DNA of 64,000 nucleotides, taken from the NCBI GenBank assembly GCA_001599815.1, contig BCIA01000004.1, positions 5,234,082-5,298,081 of the forward strand, in the 5' to 3' direction. Positions 52,299 to 63,015 of this stretch are shown piece after piece. The stretch is from Furcasterigmium furcatum (taxonomy: Eukaryota; Ascomycota; Sordariomycetes; Glomerellales; Plectosphaerellaceae). The stretch's first letter is position 1, and the number at the start of each line of letters is the position of its first letter. Under the pieces are notes generated by a model that did no database searches, was not told where the DNA came from, and saw nothing but the letters and a program-made list of their open reading frames with translations. The translations under genes and the position numbers were made by a program.

Positions 52299-54566
52299 AT
52301 GGCTCCTCGCGGAGCCGCCACGCGGCGCAAGGACGCGCATTCCGAGGACTATCGCGAGTTGGGTGTTATAGGCCGGTACGTGGCCGTCTCGGGTCTCTCT
52401 CTCTGTCCCCGTTCTTGCATTGAACAGCATCAATAGGAAAACCGGCATCGGCTTGCCTGACCTCGGCGCTCGCGACGAACATGGAATGGCCCCAATCGAT
52501 GGCCTCTTCTCCTCGCCGGAGAAGGGATCTTACGACAAGGCGGCGGACGACCAAACCCAGGGAGCGATGGACATGGATTTGGAGTCGGGTACGACATGTT
52601 GTCGACAGGTGTTGTTGGTGGCGCTAACTTTCTTTCAGACGCAGGTCCTGGCCCTCTATCCATCATGAAAGGGAAGGGCACGTATAGGCTGCCGCCCCGA
52701 GGCATCTCTCCCCGAAAAACCAACTTGCAGTCGCCCGCGATCAGGAACCCGCACCTCGGCCGATCTTCATCTCCTGTTCGAGGATCCGTTATTGACTCCG
52801 ACCCTCCTACCCAGAGCACCGGTCCCATTCGCAAGCTCGACTTCGGCCTCGCGCAAACAGCCGGTATGCGTGGCAACGCCGGGCGCGTCAACGGTACAAA
52901 AACGAATGGTCGGGGGGCCTCAATTGACGAGGATGAGGAAGAGGAGGCCATACTCCGGGGGCGCGGCGACTCCCCGGGAGTGAACGGTGGTGGCGATGAC
53001 TCCCTCCAGATGGTGGGGGGAGATGCAGATGATCTTGGCCCCATTTCTGAGGAGGACGCGGACGTGGACGAGAGCATAATCGAAGCTGTTGTCGCAGCCG
53101 CCAAACCCCCGCCAGCGAAGCGGCCCGGTCGCCCCAAGAAGGTGAAGGCACCGGAGCCAGAGCCAGAGCCCGAACCAGAGCCAGAAGAAGAATCGGAATC
53201 CGAACCTGAGCCCTTCCGAGACGACCCCTCTGAGGTGGAAGATGAGGACGCTTCAGACCCCCCCGAGCCGACACCGAAACCCAAGCCCGCACCCGGTCGC
53301 AAGAGAGGCAGGCCCCCGAAGGATCAAAGCAAATTAGAGGATTCCATCGTGAAGAAGAAACCCGGCAAGCGCGGACGACCAGCAAGGGCCTCGCTCGAAC
53401 AACCACCAGAGCAGCCAAACCCTGTGGAGGACGAGGAAGAGGAAGAGGACGAAGAAGACGAAGAACCCCGTGCTACAAAGCGTCCGCGGACAGCAGACAA
53501 GCCCACCAAGCCCGGCCGAGGAAGGCCAAAGTCAACCCCAGCCGTTGCCGACCCAACCACAGAGACAGCTGCCGGACCGAGCAAGGCCAAGCCAAAGACG
53601 AAGGCCAAGGCAGCCCCCGCGAAGAAGCCTGGGCCGCGCAAGTCCAACGTTGGAGAAGACTCGGTTCTTGAGAAGGTGCAGAAGGGACCGCCCCTGCCCA
53701 AGTCCCGAGGTCTTTTCTCCGTCAAGCGCCAGGATCCCGACACGATCACCACGACAAGATCCGGCCGTCACTCCTATGCGCCTCTACACTACTGGCGTAA
53801 CGAACGCGTTGTCTATAACGAGGATAATGATGTTTGGGATGACGGCATAACCAGGACGGCAAAACACGACAGGTTCATCTTGCCCAGCACCAAGGGCGTG
53901 GTGCGCGTGGAGGAGGAGCCGTTTGTGCCCAAGCGCAAGAGGGCCCACAAGCCGGGTCGGCCAGCCAAGGTCAAGCGGGAAGAGGAGGACGAGGCAGAGC
54001 CGCCTGAGCCGTGGGAGGTCCAGGAGGGTCGGGTGGAGGGCGAGATCATTGCCTGGGATCCCGACTACGAATTCAACCCACCTGCGCCCAACGAGGCGGT
54101 ATCATTCGAGATGAACGAGATCGCAGTGTCGGCCAGCGCGATCGAAACACGAGACGTGCGGGACGCCACCTTCCGCTTCACCAAGGTGCTGAGCATGCCC
54201 TTCTTCGGCGCCGGCATTGTGGATCTACCACCGGGAGCAGAGAAGAAGCCCAAGAACTCGCGCAAGAACCACATGACCTTTTTTGTACATTACGGCAAGG
54301 TTCTCGTCACGGTCAACGAGACACAGTTCAGGATCAGTGCGGGTGGGTTCTGGAACGTCCCCAGAGGTGAGTCAACTCTTGCGACAGACAGCATTGATCG
54401 AGATGGTTGCGTGGGGTCAGTCAGGCTGACCAAATTCACAGGGAACTACTACAATATTCAGAACGACTACGAGCAGCCCGCGCGGCTCTTTTTCACGCAG
54501 GGGTCCGAGGTGATGATCTCGGAGCCCGAAGGGCGGTCTATCGTTTCAACAGAGCAAGAGGCGTAA
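52299..54566 (+). CDS. MIF2: CENP-C homologue (Mif2)
   Basis: Four exons, 52299-52375, 52437-52588, 52639-54366 and 54442-54566, giving 693 aa. The N-terminal block (GRKTGIGLPDLGARDEHGM) is the conserved Mis12-binding type region. The middle is disordered, with acidic runs and five GRP-type AT-hook-like motifs (PGRPKK, RGRPPK, RGRPAR, GRGRPKS, PGRPAK). The CENP-C motif is RSGRHSYAPLHYWRNERV, which binds the CENP-A nucleosome. The C-terminal cupin fold (SRKNHMTFFVHYGKVLV, NYYNIQNDYEQPARLFF) is the dimerisation domain. Mif2 links centromeric nucleosomes to the kinetochore. The last intron (75 nt) is stop-free and a multiple of three. Intron 1 has a second acceptor 9 nt upstream. Confidence 0.92.
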
Positions 54567-56749
54567 AGGAGTGTGGTTTAACCGCCCGATGGGGAAAATG
54601 ATACCTGATGTATATTTGTTTCTTACGCAGCTTGGATGACCATAAGCAGGAGGTGCTTGAGGATGAGGCGGCCTGCAGGGGTCGTGAGGGAGCACACTCA
54701 CTGATTGCGTAGGCGTTGGAGGTTTACATGTGCTTGACGAGGACATGGCGTGAGCGGTCCTGTCCTGTTCCTGGGGCAAAGGCAGAATTGGCTGTCCGTA
54801 TCTCGATTGACTATACCATGACGAGGTTCTCCTGCACGTTTCCCTGGCCTTGTCGTCGCATGTCGCATGTCCACCACGTCTAACCAGAAATTCCACATCC
54901 GACCGGAAATGACAAAAAGGCGGACGACAGAACAGTCGGTCACCAATGAAGAGACAGGGGTAGACCCCCAGTCCCGTCGGAGTCAAGTCAGATTGATTAA
55001 AAATGCAAGGGATGCGCTACTCGCAGGAAGAAGTGTTCAGTAGCGGTGCTCGGTCGAACCCTGAAGGAAGCGCGGTGTCCATCCAGTGTCCCGACAGAAG
55101 GAAGTGGGTGGCGGATCAGGCTGAGCAGGGGCATTGGGCCGCCGGGCGGGGCAAAACAGGGGCTAAATCACGTGAAGTCGTGCCAACTTGGCGAAACCAG
55201 GCAGAAAAAGTGGCGCCCCGAACTATCGCGAAAACGCGTCTCCCCGCTTCATGACCTCTTCCCACCAACTTCATCCCATCGGCCTGCGCGGCAAGTGCCC
55301 CGGCGGTCGCCTCGAGACGTGGCGAAATCATCTCAATTGGCTTTATTTGATGCCTCGTCAATTTCACCGCGTCGCCCGAGGACTTTTGCCCGTCAAACGG
55401 CCCCTTCTCCCGGCCGGCCTGCCAACCCCACGATGGCCCCCGATGCGACCGGATTTGGACCCCTCCACGATGGTGCGCCGATCAGCCCGCAGGCAAACGG
55501 CCGGCCCTCAGACAAGATTCATTTTAAACCCGAGCGGTCGAGTCTCCCCGAGCGATCCTTGTCGGCGGTTTGCGACAGGAAAAAAGGGCGACGCTGGGCC
55601 GACTCGGCGGGCGGCGCAAACGCAAATGAGGCGGACCGTTTTGAAGCCCATGGCCGAGTGGTGGTGCACCGCGCTTGATCGTCTTCGTCTCTGCCCCCCG
55701 CCAGCTGCTCCAATATGAGTCACAGTCCTTGCTACTTCGTCAGCAAGTGGTCGCCTTGTGCCGCCCGCACCCATGCGTGTGGTTCGGTGTCCCTGGATCT
55801 TGCATCGGCGGCCCAATTCGAAAACCATCTGCGGGCGTTATCGTTGGTCAATTGCGCAGGCTCGGGTGACACTATGACCAAAAAGTTGGCGAGTCACCGA
55901 TCCCACATGACGCTTGACCGTCGGGGAACGCTGCCGCCGGTGCTCTGGGAAGTGTTTGCATTAGGCCCGTCCGAGTCTCGGTTCTCGCATCTCAGACACG
56001 GGACAGGGATGTCAGCTGAGGAAGACCAGACCAGAGCCAATTCACCCCCCTTGTCACCACCACCACCACGTTTCCCTCACCCACCCCGCAAGTACTACCG
56101 CAGCTTGCCAGGCAACAAGGGCGGCTTGCCACGACCTGCCTCAATAAAACCACGGCGACTGCCGCCCTCCTGCACCTTCATGGGGGTGACGCCTTGTTGC
56201 TTTTCTCTCTCTCTCCCCTTCACCCTTCACCCATTCTTCCCATCCGCCGGATGAACAACCCCTTGAGTGCTCTCAGGCCTCTCCCCCCGACAAACGTGAG
56301 GACCAAGGCTCTTGATGCGCATCCCGGAAGATACCCTATGAACCCCGTCTTTCAGCACTGTGATTATCCGCTCCCACGCCAGATCACCCCTTGTCCCGCC
56401 GACCTTTATTAGCCTCGTCCTCCTGGACTGAATCTCTCCACCCACCCCCTTGGTGATCCGGAGGGCCCCAGGCAGTCGCTCGTCGTATCCAACCATCTCC
56501 CCACCGACTACTCGCTCGTTCTTATACCTCGACCACCCGCCTCACCGTCCTTAACAACGGCTCATTCCTCTCCCTCGACCATCTGCAACACGCCTCCACC
56601 ATACTCAGCGACTCCATTTCAGGGTTCAGGCCGTCTCACCACCGCCATCTTGTGCAGCCGAGCCTAATCTTCAGCTCTCGAGATAAGACCTCGACTCATC
56701 GTAGCACGGCTCGTCCGACCCCCTTTCCATAATCGCTCATTCCATCAAC
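54567..56749. other. Long intergenic region upstream of the first Myb-like gene
   Basis: 2.2 kb without a supported gene. Open frames around 55046-55828 exist on both strands at once and have Arg/Pro/Ser-rich translations with no motif; the plus frame lacks an ATG until about 55433. From about 56040 the plus strand becomes CT-rich with many CCACC and CTCC runs, consistent with a long leader for the gene at 56750. Confidence 0.4.
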
Positions 56750-57616
56750 ATGTCGGCAACCGATAATCAGATGACGAGGTTTCTCTTCGCCATATTGAAA
56801 CAGAAGAACCTCAAGGACGTGAGTGACAGACATCGCCTCAACCAACCTGCCACCCAAAACCTCCATCTAACTTCCCCCCCTCAGATTGATTGGAACGCCG
56901 TCGCTCGTGATCCCATCCTCACCGCTCCCATCACAAATGGCCACGCCGCTCGCATGAGGTACTCTCGCTTTCGCTCCTCTATGCTCGGCCTTGAACCTCA
57001 GAAGCGGAACCGAAACCCCAACAACAAGAACAAGGTCACCAAGTCGAAGAAGGACTCGGCGAAGCTCACCGCCACCAAAAGGGAGGAGGATGACGATCTT
57101 GTCAAGCCCGAGCCCAACATGGGCGACAGACCGACCTTTGCCGATTTCCGAGCAGGGTCCCCGGCCGTCAATGTCAAGCATGAGATGAGCCAGCACAACT
57201 TTCACTCTGCTCAGTTCACTCCAACCTCCATGGCCTCGCCGGCTGGCCAAGAGTGCCAGCCCAGCCACCCGATGAGGCTCCTCACCCCTTGCAGCGATGA
57301 CATGCTGTCTGTCCCCCACAACCTCCACTTCAGTCCTCAGCCTGCCCTCCTCGGAGGTTTCGACCTGGGTTCGGGACCCTGCGGCCACGAACATGACGCC
57401 GATGTGGTCACGGGCAACGAGCCTACCTCCTGGGCCGGGAGTCCTGTCTTCCCCGCCTTCGACTACAACCTTCACCACTTCACCCTGCCCGAGCTGGCCA
57501 TGTTCCAGCAACCCGACACCCAGCTTGACGGGATGCAAGGCTCTCCCACCCTGCCGATCGCCATGCCGTCGCAGACCAAGATCAAGAGCGAACAGTGGGA
57601 CGAGCACCGGCGTTGA
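56750..57616 (+). CDS. Myb/SANT-like small regulator (copy 1), 266 aa
   Basis: Two exons, 56750-56818 and 56885-57616, giving 266 aa. The 66-nt intron is stop-free and a multiple of three, and lies in phase 0 right before the codons for IDW. The N-terminus is a single Myb-like fold: MTRFLFAILKQKNLKD, IDWNAVARDPI and then AARMRYSRFRSSM. A basic stretch follows (KNKVTKSKKDSAK), then a Pro/Ser-rich acidic half with two Lys-Xaa-Glu type sites (VKPEPN, IKSEQW) that resemble SUMO acceptors. This is the fungal Myb_DNA-bind_8-like type; DNA binding is inferred. It is the first of three related genes within 4.2 kb. Confidence 0.8.
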   Translation: MSATDNQMTRFLFAILKQKNLKDVSDRHRLNQPATQNLHLTSPPQIDWNAVARDPILTAPITNGHAARMRYSRFRSSMLGLEPQKRNRNPNNKNKVTKSKKDSAKLTATKREEDDDLVKPEPNMGDRPTFADFRAGSPAVNVKHEMSQHNFHSAQFTPTSMASPAGQECQPSHPMRLLTPCSDDMLSVPHNLHFSPQPALLGGFDLGSGPCGHEHDADVVTGNEPTSWAGSPVFPAFDYNLHHFTLPELAMFQQPDTQLDGMQGSPTLPIAMPSQTKIKSEQWDEHRR

Positions 57617-59050
57617 GCGGCCATTGCATCCGACGATAGAACATCGCGGGCTTACATGTAACTTCGGATATGGCGTGGGAAGATGGGGAGGCTCTCGCAG
57701 ATTGGCCGAGCAACTTGTTTTCATAGCGATACACTAACCGGCCCCCCTCCTCTCTTCGGGCGCTTGATGATGGTTTAATGAGCTACAAAAAAAGGGGGAA
57801 TGGAGTTTTGGGGATACCGCTTCCGAGCGACGAATGGAATCTGCTTGTCATTTCTTCTACGCGTCATTTTTCTGATGAGCTGTGCTCTGCTGGTCGGCCT
57901 TGTTGTTACGATGATAGTATGCATACCTCTCCTGTCATAGCACTCATCTGCAAACTACTGGTACTTTCTACGCCCTTGTCTCCCTGGGTTCATGACCACG
58001 TAGTCACCCATCCACCTTGAACCCCCTTCCACAACGACGGGACTCAGACTCCGTTCGTCCTAGTTGCTGCTAGCCCTCTTGTCAAAGGAGCTCTTGTCGA
58101 ACACAGCATGCGTGGTATTATGATGAAGCTCTCTCTCTCCCTCTCTCTCTGCCTGCAAGCTCGGCCCAAGTCTTCCAAGACAGGCAAGCCAGGATAGTGT
58201 CTCAACCCGAAGCTGAAAGCTATGGAGGGCTTGCACCCAGCATCGCCAGCCTGCTTGTGTCACAAGCAACCCCCTCGATAGCTTTCAAGTCAGAATACCA
58301 AGACATACCTTGCTCGTTCGTTATCTCTTCTGGTGATGCCGAGTCTGGGAGTGCGCTTTCCCGAGAGAGCTCGCGATATGTGAGGGGCCTCTCCTCCATA
58401 AATATTGTCACCTTCAGCAAGCTTCTCTCAGCAAGGTCGTCTCAGCAATCTCTTCTCTCCTCAACACACCTCCACACGGACACGACTAACCTGACAAGGT
58501 TCAGCCTCCTCACATCACATCACATCGTCTCCCAAGAACAGCATACCAAAAAGAACAAGCAACACCAGTTTACTTCTACGCTCGTGTCGTCAACGACCAG
58601 GTAAGTAACTCCCTTGTTCCTTTTTCGCCATCACCGCGGCTGTGCACGATGGAGAGTTGTCTCTTCCCATCCCGTTTCGGACACCTCAATCTCGAGGCAA
58701 AAAGCGGATCGAGAGGCGCCTGCTCCGTTGCGTCGAGGCAAGGACCCGCGCAGTGTGAGAGCCTTTTGTCAAAGATCGTGGGCTCAGGACTCCGATTACC
58801 CCCTTCCCTCGTCTCCCTCTTTCCTCCGACAGCCACGCTCCTATTTATACCACTCATCCTTCCCTCCTCCTCAACTTCTCACCTCTTCCATCTCTTCTCA
58901 CCACCAACCTTCAGACAGATCACCAACGAAGAACCCAGTCACCCAGTCATCCCATCTCCCCGATAACCTCTTCATCATCAACCAATACCCACCGTGTAAG
59001 TCTCACACTAACCTCGACACAACGTCTCCGCTGACCACCAACGCAGCATC
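57617..59050. promoter_or_regulatory. Leader and promoter of the second Myb-like gene
   Basis: 1.4 kb between two plus-strand genes. A CT microsatellite lies at 58129-58151. A likely 5' UTR intron runs from 58996 to 59046 (GTAAGT donor, ACTAAC branch, GCAG acceptor), ending four bases before the ATG at 59051. A further good donor (CAG|GTAAGT) at 58601 suggests another leader intron, but I cannot fix its acceptor. Confidence 0.5.
58129..58151. repeat. CT microsatellite
   Basis: A run of CT dinucleotides interrupted by one CC. It lies in the presumed promoter or leader of the Myb-like gene at 59051. Confidence 0.8.
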
Positions 59051-59584
59051 ATGGCCCCTCCTACCCCCACCAGCGGCGACATGAGGCTTTTCTTCTTCGT
59101 CCTCAAGAACTGCAAGGGCAAGCCCATCATCGACTGGGATGCTGTTGCCGCCGAGACTGGCCTCAAGAACGCGGATACCGCCAAGGTTGGCTCCTTTTAC
59201 CCCTCATGTTCACATCACCCCTTGTCTAAACATGGACAGACTCGCTACGGCCAGGTGAAGAAGAAGTACGAGGCTACCTTTGTTCCCAACTCCGCTGCGG
59301 CTCTCACCCCTGCCAAGGCCGCCCCGGCGAAGAACACCCCGCCCAAGACTGGAAGCGGCGTGAAGAAGGCCACCGGCCGCGTGGGCGGCAAGGCCAAGAC
59401 GCCCAAGCAGGAGACCGTCAAGAAGGTCGAGAAGTTCGAGGATATCGACATTCCCGGCCTGAAGGTCGAATACAACGACGAGCCCGAGAAGATGGAGGTC
59501 GACCGCGGCACGGATCGCGACGCTGATGAGGTCGTCGGCTGGATGAAGAGGCAGGGCAAGGATGACGACGATGTCTTCGCCTAG
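59051..59584 (+). CDS. Myb/SANT-like small protein (copy 2), 159 aa
   Basis: Two exons, 59051-59185 and 59240-59584, giving 159 aa. The 54-nt intron is stop-free and a multiple of three; its donor GTTGGC is weak but the acceptor (GGACAG) restores ADTAKTRYGQVKKKY. The Myb-like domain reads MRLFFFVLKNCKGKP, IIDWDAVAAETGL and TRYGQVKKKYEA. The middle is Lys/Ala/Pro-rich (TPAKAAPAKNTPPK) and the C-terminus acidic (VVGWMKRQGKDDDDVF). It resembles copy 1 in the domain only. Codon use is strongly C-biased, suggesting good expression. DNA or chromatin binding is inferred. Confidence 0.82.
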   Translation: MAPPTPTSGDMRLFFFVLKNCKGKPIIDWDAVAAETGLKNADTAKVGSFYPSCSHHPLSKHGQTRYGQVKKKYEATFVPNSAAALTPAKAAPAKNTPPKTGSGVKKATGRVGGKAKTPKQETVKKVEKFEDIDIPGLKVEYNDEPEKMEVDRGTDRDADEVVGWMKRQGKDDDDVFA

Positions 59585-60277
59585 GCGCAGCGCGCGTCAC
59601 TCTTCTACGATTTGCTTTTGGAGACATCAAGATTCCGGGGAATGTGGCGGATGTGGTCACATGAAGATGGCTTGTGGAATTGCGCCAGGAATGATGAGAA
59701 GGAGCTTGATTCGAGATGAGAGATGCAATGGAGTGGCCACAGGCCCGTTTGTCGCCGTCATAGCTTGTGAGATTGCTCGTTTATGTATGCCTCTGGGTGA
59801 GATGCCCACGTTGTAGATATCGGGGAAGAGCAGAGCGGACCAAGACAGAATCAACACCAGGGTGTAACATCACTTCACTCGGTTGATCAACATTGTGCAT
59901 GAATCAGGTTATCGTTGTTGACTACGGGTATGTGGTGTCAAGACCATGACCCAACGTTCCTCATGTCCAGGCTCCGTGCTCAGCAATACGGACACCGGCA
60001 GCGGCAGCTTTGAGCAGGCCGCTCCGTGTCATAAAGATGCACAGCCTAGCAATACCACCCCCCGGGTTTCGTTCCATTCTTTCCGTTCCGAAGTTTGTCG
60101 TGACGACAGTGAGACGATGTCCTGTGGAGCCAGTCAGTAAGTGAATCAACTCAGGAGAAGTAAGCAGCAGACTTACCCATGGTCCGACTGGCAAGCACTG
60201 TCAACTGAAGTAGGAGACTGACTCATCGAGCAAGAACAAGTGTCCGCAGGTAGAGATGGAAGACGGGCAAGAGGGAA
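59585..60277. other. Convergent region between Myb-like copies 2 and 3
   Basis: A 693-nt spacer between two stops, containing no frame with coding character. Confidence 0.45.
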
Positions 60278-60939
60278 TTAGACCCCCTCGCTGATGTTGC
60301 CCTCGTCGGAGGCTATCACGGAGTGTCAGTCAGCGAGAGACAGATTCACGATGAGAGAGGGGGGCAACTTACGCTCCTCTTTGATGGGGATGCTCTCATC
60401 CTCCTGACCCTCCTTGGGCTCCTCCTGGGCCTCCTCGGCGACGACAGCCTTGCCTTTGCCCTTGCCCTTGGCAGAACCAGCAGTGCGCGGCTTCTTGGCG
60501 CTGGAGGGAAGAGGGGTGCGGCTGGAGTCAGCGGCGGGGCGCTTGACGGCAGTCGAGGCGTCTCCGTTGGTGGAAGCGCCGTTGAGCTGGGCGTTGGGGA
60601 GGTTCTTGACCACAGCCGAGACCTTCATGTCATGGGTCTTGAGGAGGCGCTCGAGGCGCTTGGCGCTGTGAGATGAGGGTTAGGGATGAGAGACAAGGGG
60701 TGAGTGAGAGAGGGGATGACTTACGCAGCGCCCTGGGTGGGGATGGAGAACTCCGTGAGGATGGGATCCCAGTTGATCTTTGACGGTCAGCTTGAACTCC
60801 TCATGAGTTGAGGTGTAGAGCGTGGACTTACACGACCGCCCTCGCAATTGCGCCAGACGCTGAGGAGGAACTTGACCTGGTGGACAGGGTCCTGAGTCTC
60901 GTTGGTGCGAGCGGGAGTCTTGGGAGTACCGGAAGACAT
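60278..60939 (-). CDS. Myb/SANT-like small protein (copy 3), 162 aa
   Basis: Four exons in reverse order: 60832-60939, 60725-60777, 60373-60665 and 60278-60312, giving 162 aa; every junction keeps frame with strong GTAAGT donors. The domain reads VKFLLSVWRNCEGGR, INWDPILTEFSIPTQGAA and AKRLERLLKTHDM. A basic middle follows (AKKPRTAGSAKGKGKGKA) and an acidic tail (EEAQEEPKEGQEDES). Intron 1 sits in phase 0 before INW, exactly where copy 1 has its intron before IDW; intron 2 lies near the place of the copy 2 intron. It is on the opposite strand to copies 1 and 2. Function unknown; a chromatin role is inferred. Confidence 0.8.
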
Positions 60940-63015
60940 GTTGGCAGGTTGATAGAGTTGTTCTGAGGTATGTAAGTTAGGATGAGTTGTCTAAGGATCG
61001 GACGGACGTGGATGGTGAGGTAGGTAGTTGGGTAGCGGAAGTAATTGAGGCGAGAGAAGGGGACGGGGTGTTTAAGTAGTAGAAGAGTTGAGCATGGGGG
61101 ACAGGGACTGGGGAGGTTGAGGCAAGAACCAGACTCTCGAGGCGAGAGCTCGGGGTAAGGGGCAAGACTTCTCGGGGCGGGAGCACGGGAAGTGAGTCGA
61201 CAGAAGGAAAGCGCTCGAGGGGAAGGGAGGGGAAGGGAGCCAAGGCGAGAAGTGACGGTGAACTTCAACCCGGAATCTGGACGATATTGTCGAAGTCTGG
61301 AGACTCGAACCGTGTTGACCAGACTCAGCACACTTGCGCGCCGCGCGCGCCGGCCAGAATTGTCGAACAAAAGGATTTCAAGTTCCATAACTCACCTGTG
61401 AAGGCAATGTACAAAACGGTAGGAGGTTTTCTCACGATCGGTGGCGTGGACGGGGTAAGTTGAGGGTCTGTTGTGAAGATGAAGAACGGGCGAGAGTGGG
61501 ATAGGGACGCGTTCAAAGGAAAGGAGACGCGTCAAGTAGTCCGGCGTCCTTCACGTTATGTGCGTGCTTGCTTCAGACAGGCAAGATGGGAAGTGGTCTA
61601 TGTGCCAAAATTGCCTAAGGCGAGAGTGATGCACAGCGCTGGTCGCTGGCGCCTCATGGTGGAAAGGGGGGACGTCTCAGGGGCTCAGGGGACATGTTCC
61701 AGCGCTGGAGAGACCTGGATATTCAGGCGAAACTCACAGAGCGTCTTGAAATAGAGCAATGTTCACCTTCAAAAATAACAGCGGCCGCCTTTATCGAATT
61801 GTTGGCAGCCACAGAATGCGGTTTCAGTCTTTCAGCAGGGTGCAACTAGCCATCTGGACTCATTGTTTTCATGCCGTGCACTCATGCTTTCAAACTAGAG
61901 ACTCCTGGTTCAGGCAAGCCCTCCATTTCAGTTTTTAAGATCTTGCCATCAGAAGCTGGTGATGCCGAGCTATTTCTCGTTCCGCTAGGTCGGTCTGCAG
62001 TGAATGAATGCTATGACTTGAGCCGTCGTCCTTGCGTTTTTCGTCTTGCTCGTCTCAGGTGAGGATGGTGCCCTCGCTCTTCAAAATCTCATTGCTGCCG
62101 CCGCCGCCGTCTTGGAGTCGGGCCTTATCATTGTCCTGGATTCGAGTCTCGCCGCTGTCTCGAGTGTGAGCTTCATCATCGTCCTGATCGCCAGGGGAGG
62201 CATGCACCCGTCCAACAGACGCCGCATGGCGGTCCAATTGGTTCGGATAGCAACAAACTTGAACTCGAATTTTCATTGATGGGGTGCTGGCGCCGAAAAT
62301 CGCCCAGTCTGGCCGACTTTCTCGAGGTAAACGAGGAAGAGTGATGATCATCAACGGTACTTGGGATGCAAACATTCTGTTTCCCGGTGTCCTAGAGACT
62401 AAGAGCCTAAACAATCCCATTCCGTAACAGGATACATTCGCCATGACTGTGGAGACACATTAATTAGGTGGCCAGCATAATGGTTTACACCTAAGGGAGA
62501 GCACTGCCATGGGGAGTTCAGTGATCTAGACCTCCATGAAGCACCCAGGAGTGAGGGAGTGTGCTCCGGATTCGATGCGGGGAACAAAGTACGACGGAGT
62601 AAGTGCTGCATCAATTCCGGCCTCGGGAACGACCTCCAAGGGGGTGAACAGTGGACCGCTGACTTGGTAGAAATGGGTCCGTTCTCATTGTGATGATGGC
62701 TTCAAATCCAAGAGATGTCGTTGGAAGAGCCTGGAAATCTGTCCGCAATGCGCTAGCCCCAGAATGGCTAGCGCATACAATCTGGGCATAGCGCGAATCA
62801 GGGGCCTCGTTTAGCCGATGCTCCGAGATAAATTTTTGGGGGCAACCGGAAGCTCCTCCAAGCTGCATCATCAACCATCACTCACTCCTCTGTCTCTTTC
62901 CGTCAACCAATTCCCTCTCGGAGCATCCTGTGCTGATATCTCGTGGCACGTGGCTATTCCGATTTGAGCTCGTTTTCTTGTGTGTTTCATATACCCCCCA
63001 TAATACCCTCGCAAG
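60940..63015. promoter_or_regulatory. Divergent region between Myb-like copy 3 and HSP60
   Basis: 2.1 kb without a supported gene. The part next to copy 3 is GA-rich on the plus strand, i.e. CT-rich in the sense of copy 3. A GCN run (about 62095-62110) and short frames around 62046-62444 exist on both strands without motifs. The HSP60 side contains the perfect inverted repeat listed separately, a CCAAT near 62904, and two GAA blocks ten bases apart (62724, 62734). Confidence 0.45.
62748..62776. repeat. Perfect 11-bp inverted repeat upstream of HSP60
   Basis: Left arm ATGCGCTAGCC (62748-62758), 7-nt spacer, right arm GGCTAGCGCAT (62766-62776). The arms are exact reverse complements. It lies about 240 nt upstream of the HSP60 ATG, so it could be a dimeric factor site or form a hairpin in a long leader. 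Confidence 0.75.

Noticed and set aside
55046..55828. Long overlapping open frames on both strands (up to 210 codons)
   Set aside because: Frames are open on both strands at once in a GC-rich stretch, begin at non-ATG codons, and translate to Arg/Pro/Ser-rich strings without motifs.
61290..61345. GGTTCGAGTCTCC on the minus strand, resembling a tRNA T-arm
   Set aside because: Flanking sequence does not fold into a D-arm, anticodon arm and 7-bp acceptor stem; no tRNA can be built here or elsewhere in the window by eye.
62046..62444. Possible small genes on either strand (77 codons plus, 129 codons minus)
   Set aside because: The two overlap each other, partly reflect a GCN run, and have no motif or splice support; the minus frame has an acidic part but this is not enough.
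62721..62740. Two GAA blocks ten bases apart as a gapped heat-shock element for HSP60
   Set aside because: Only two units are in phase; a functional element normally needs at least three nGAAn units.
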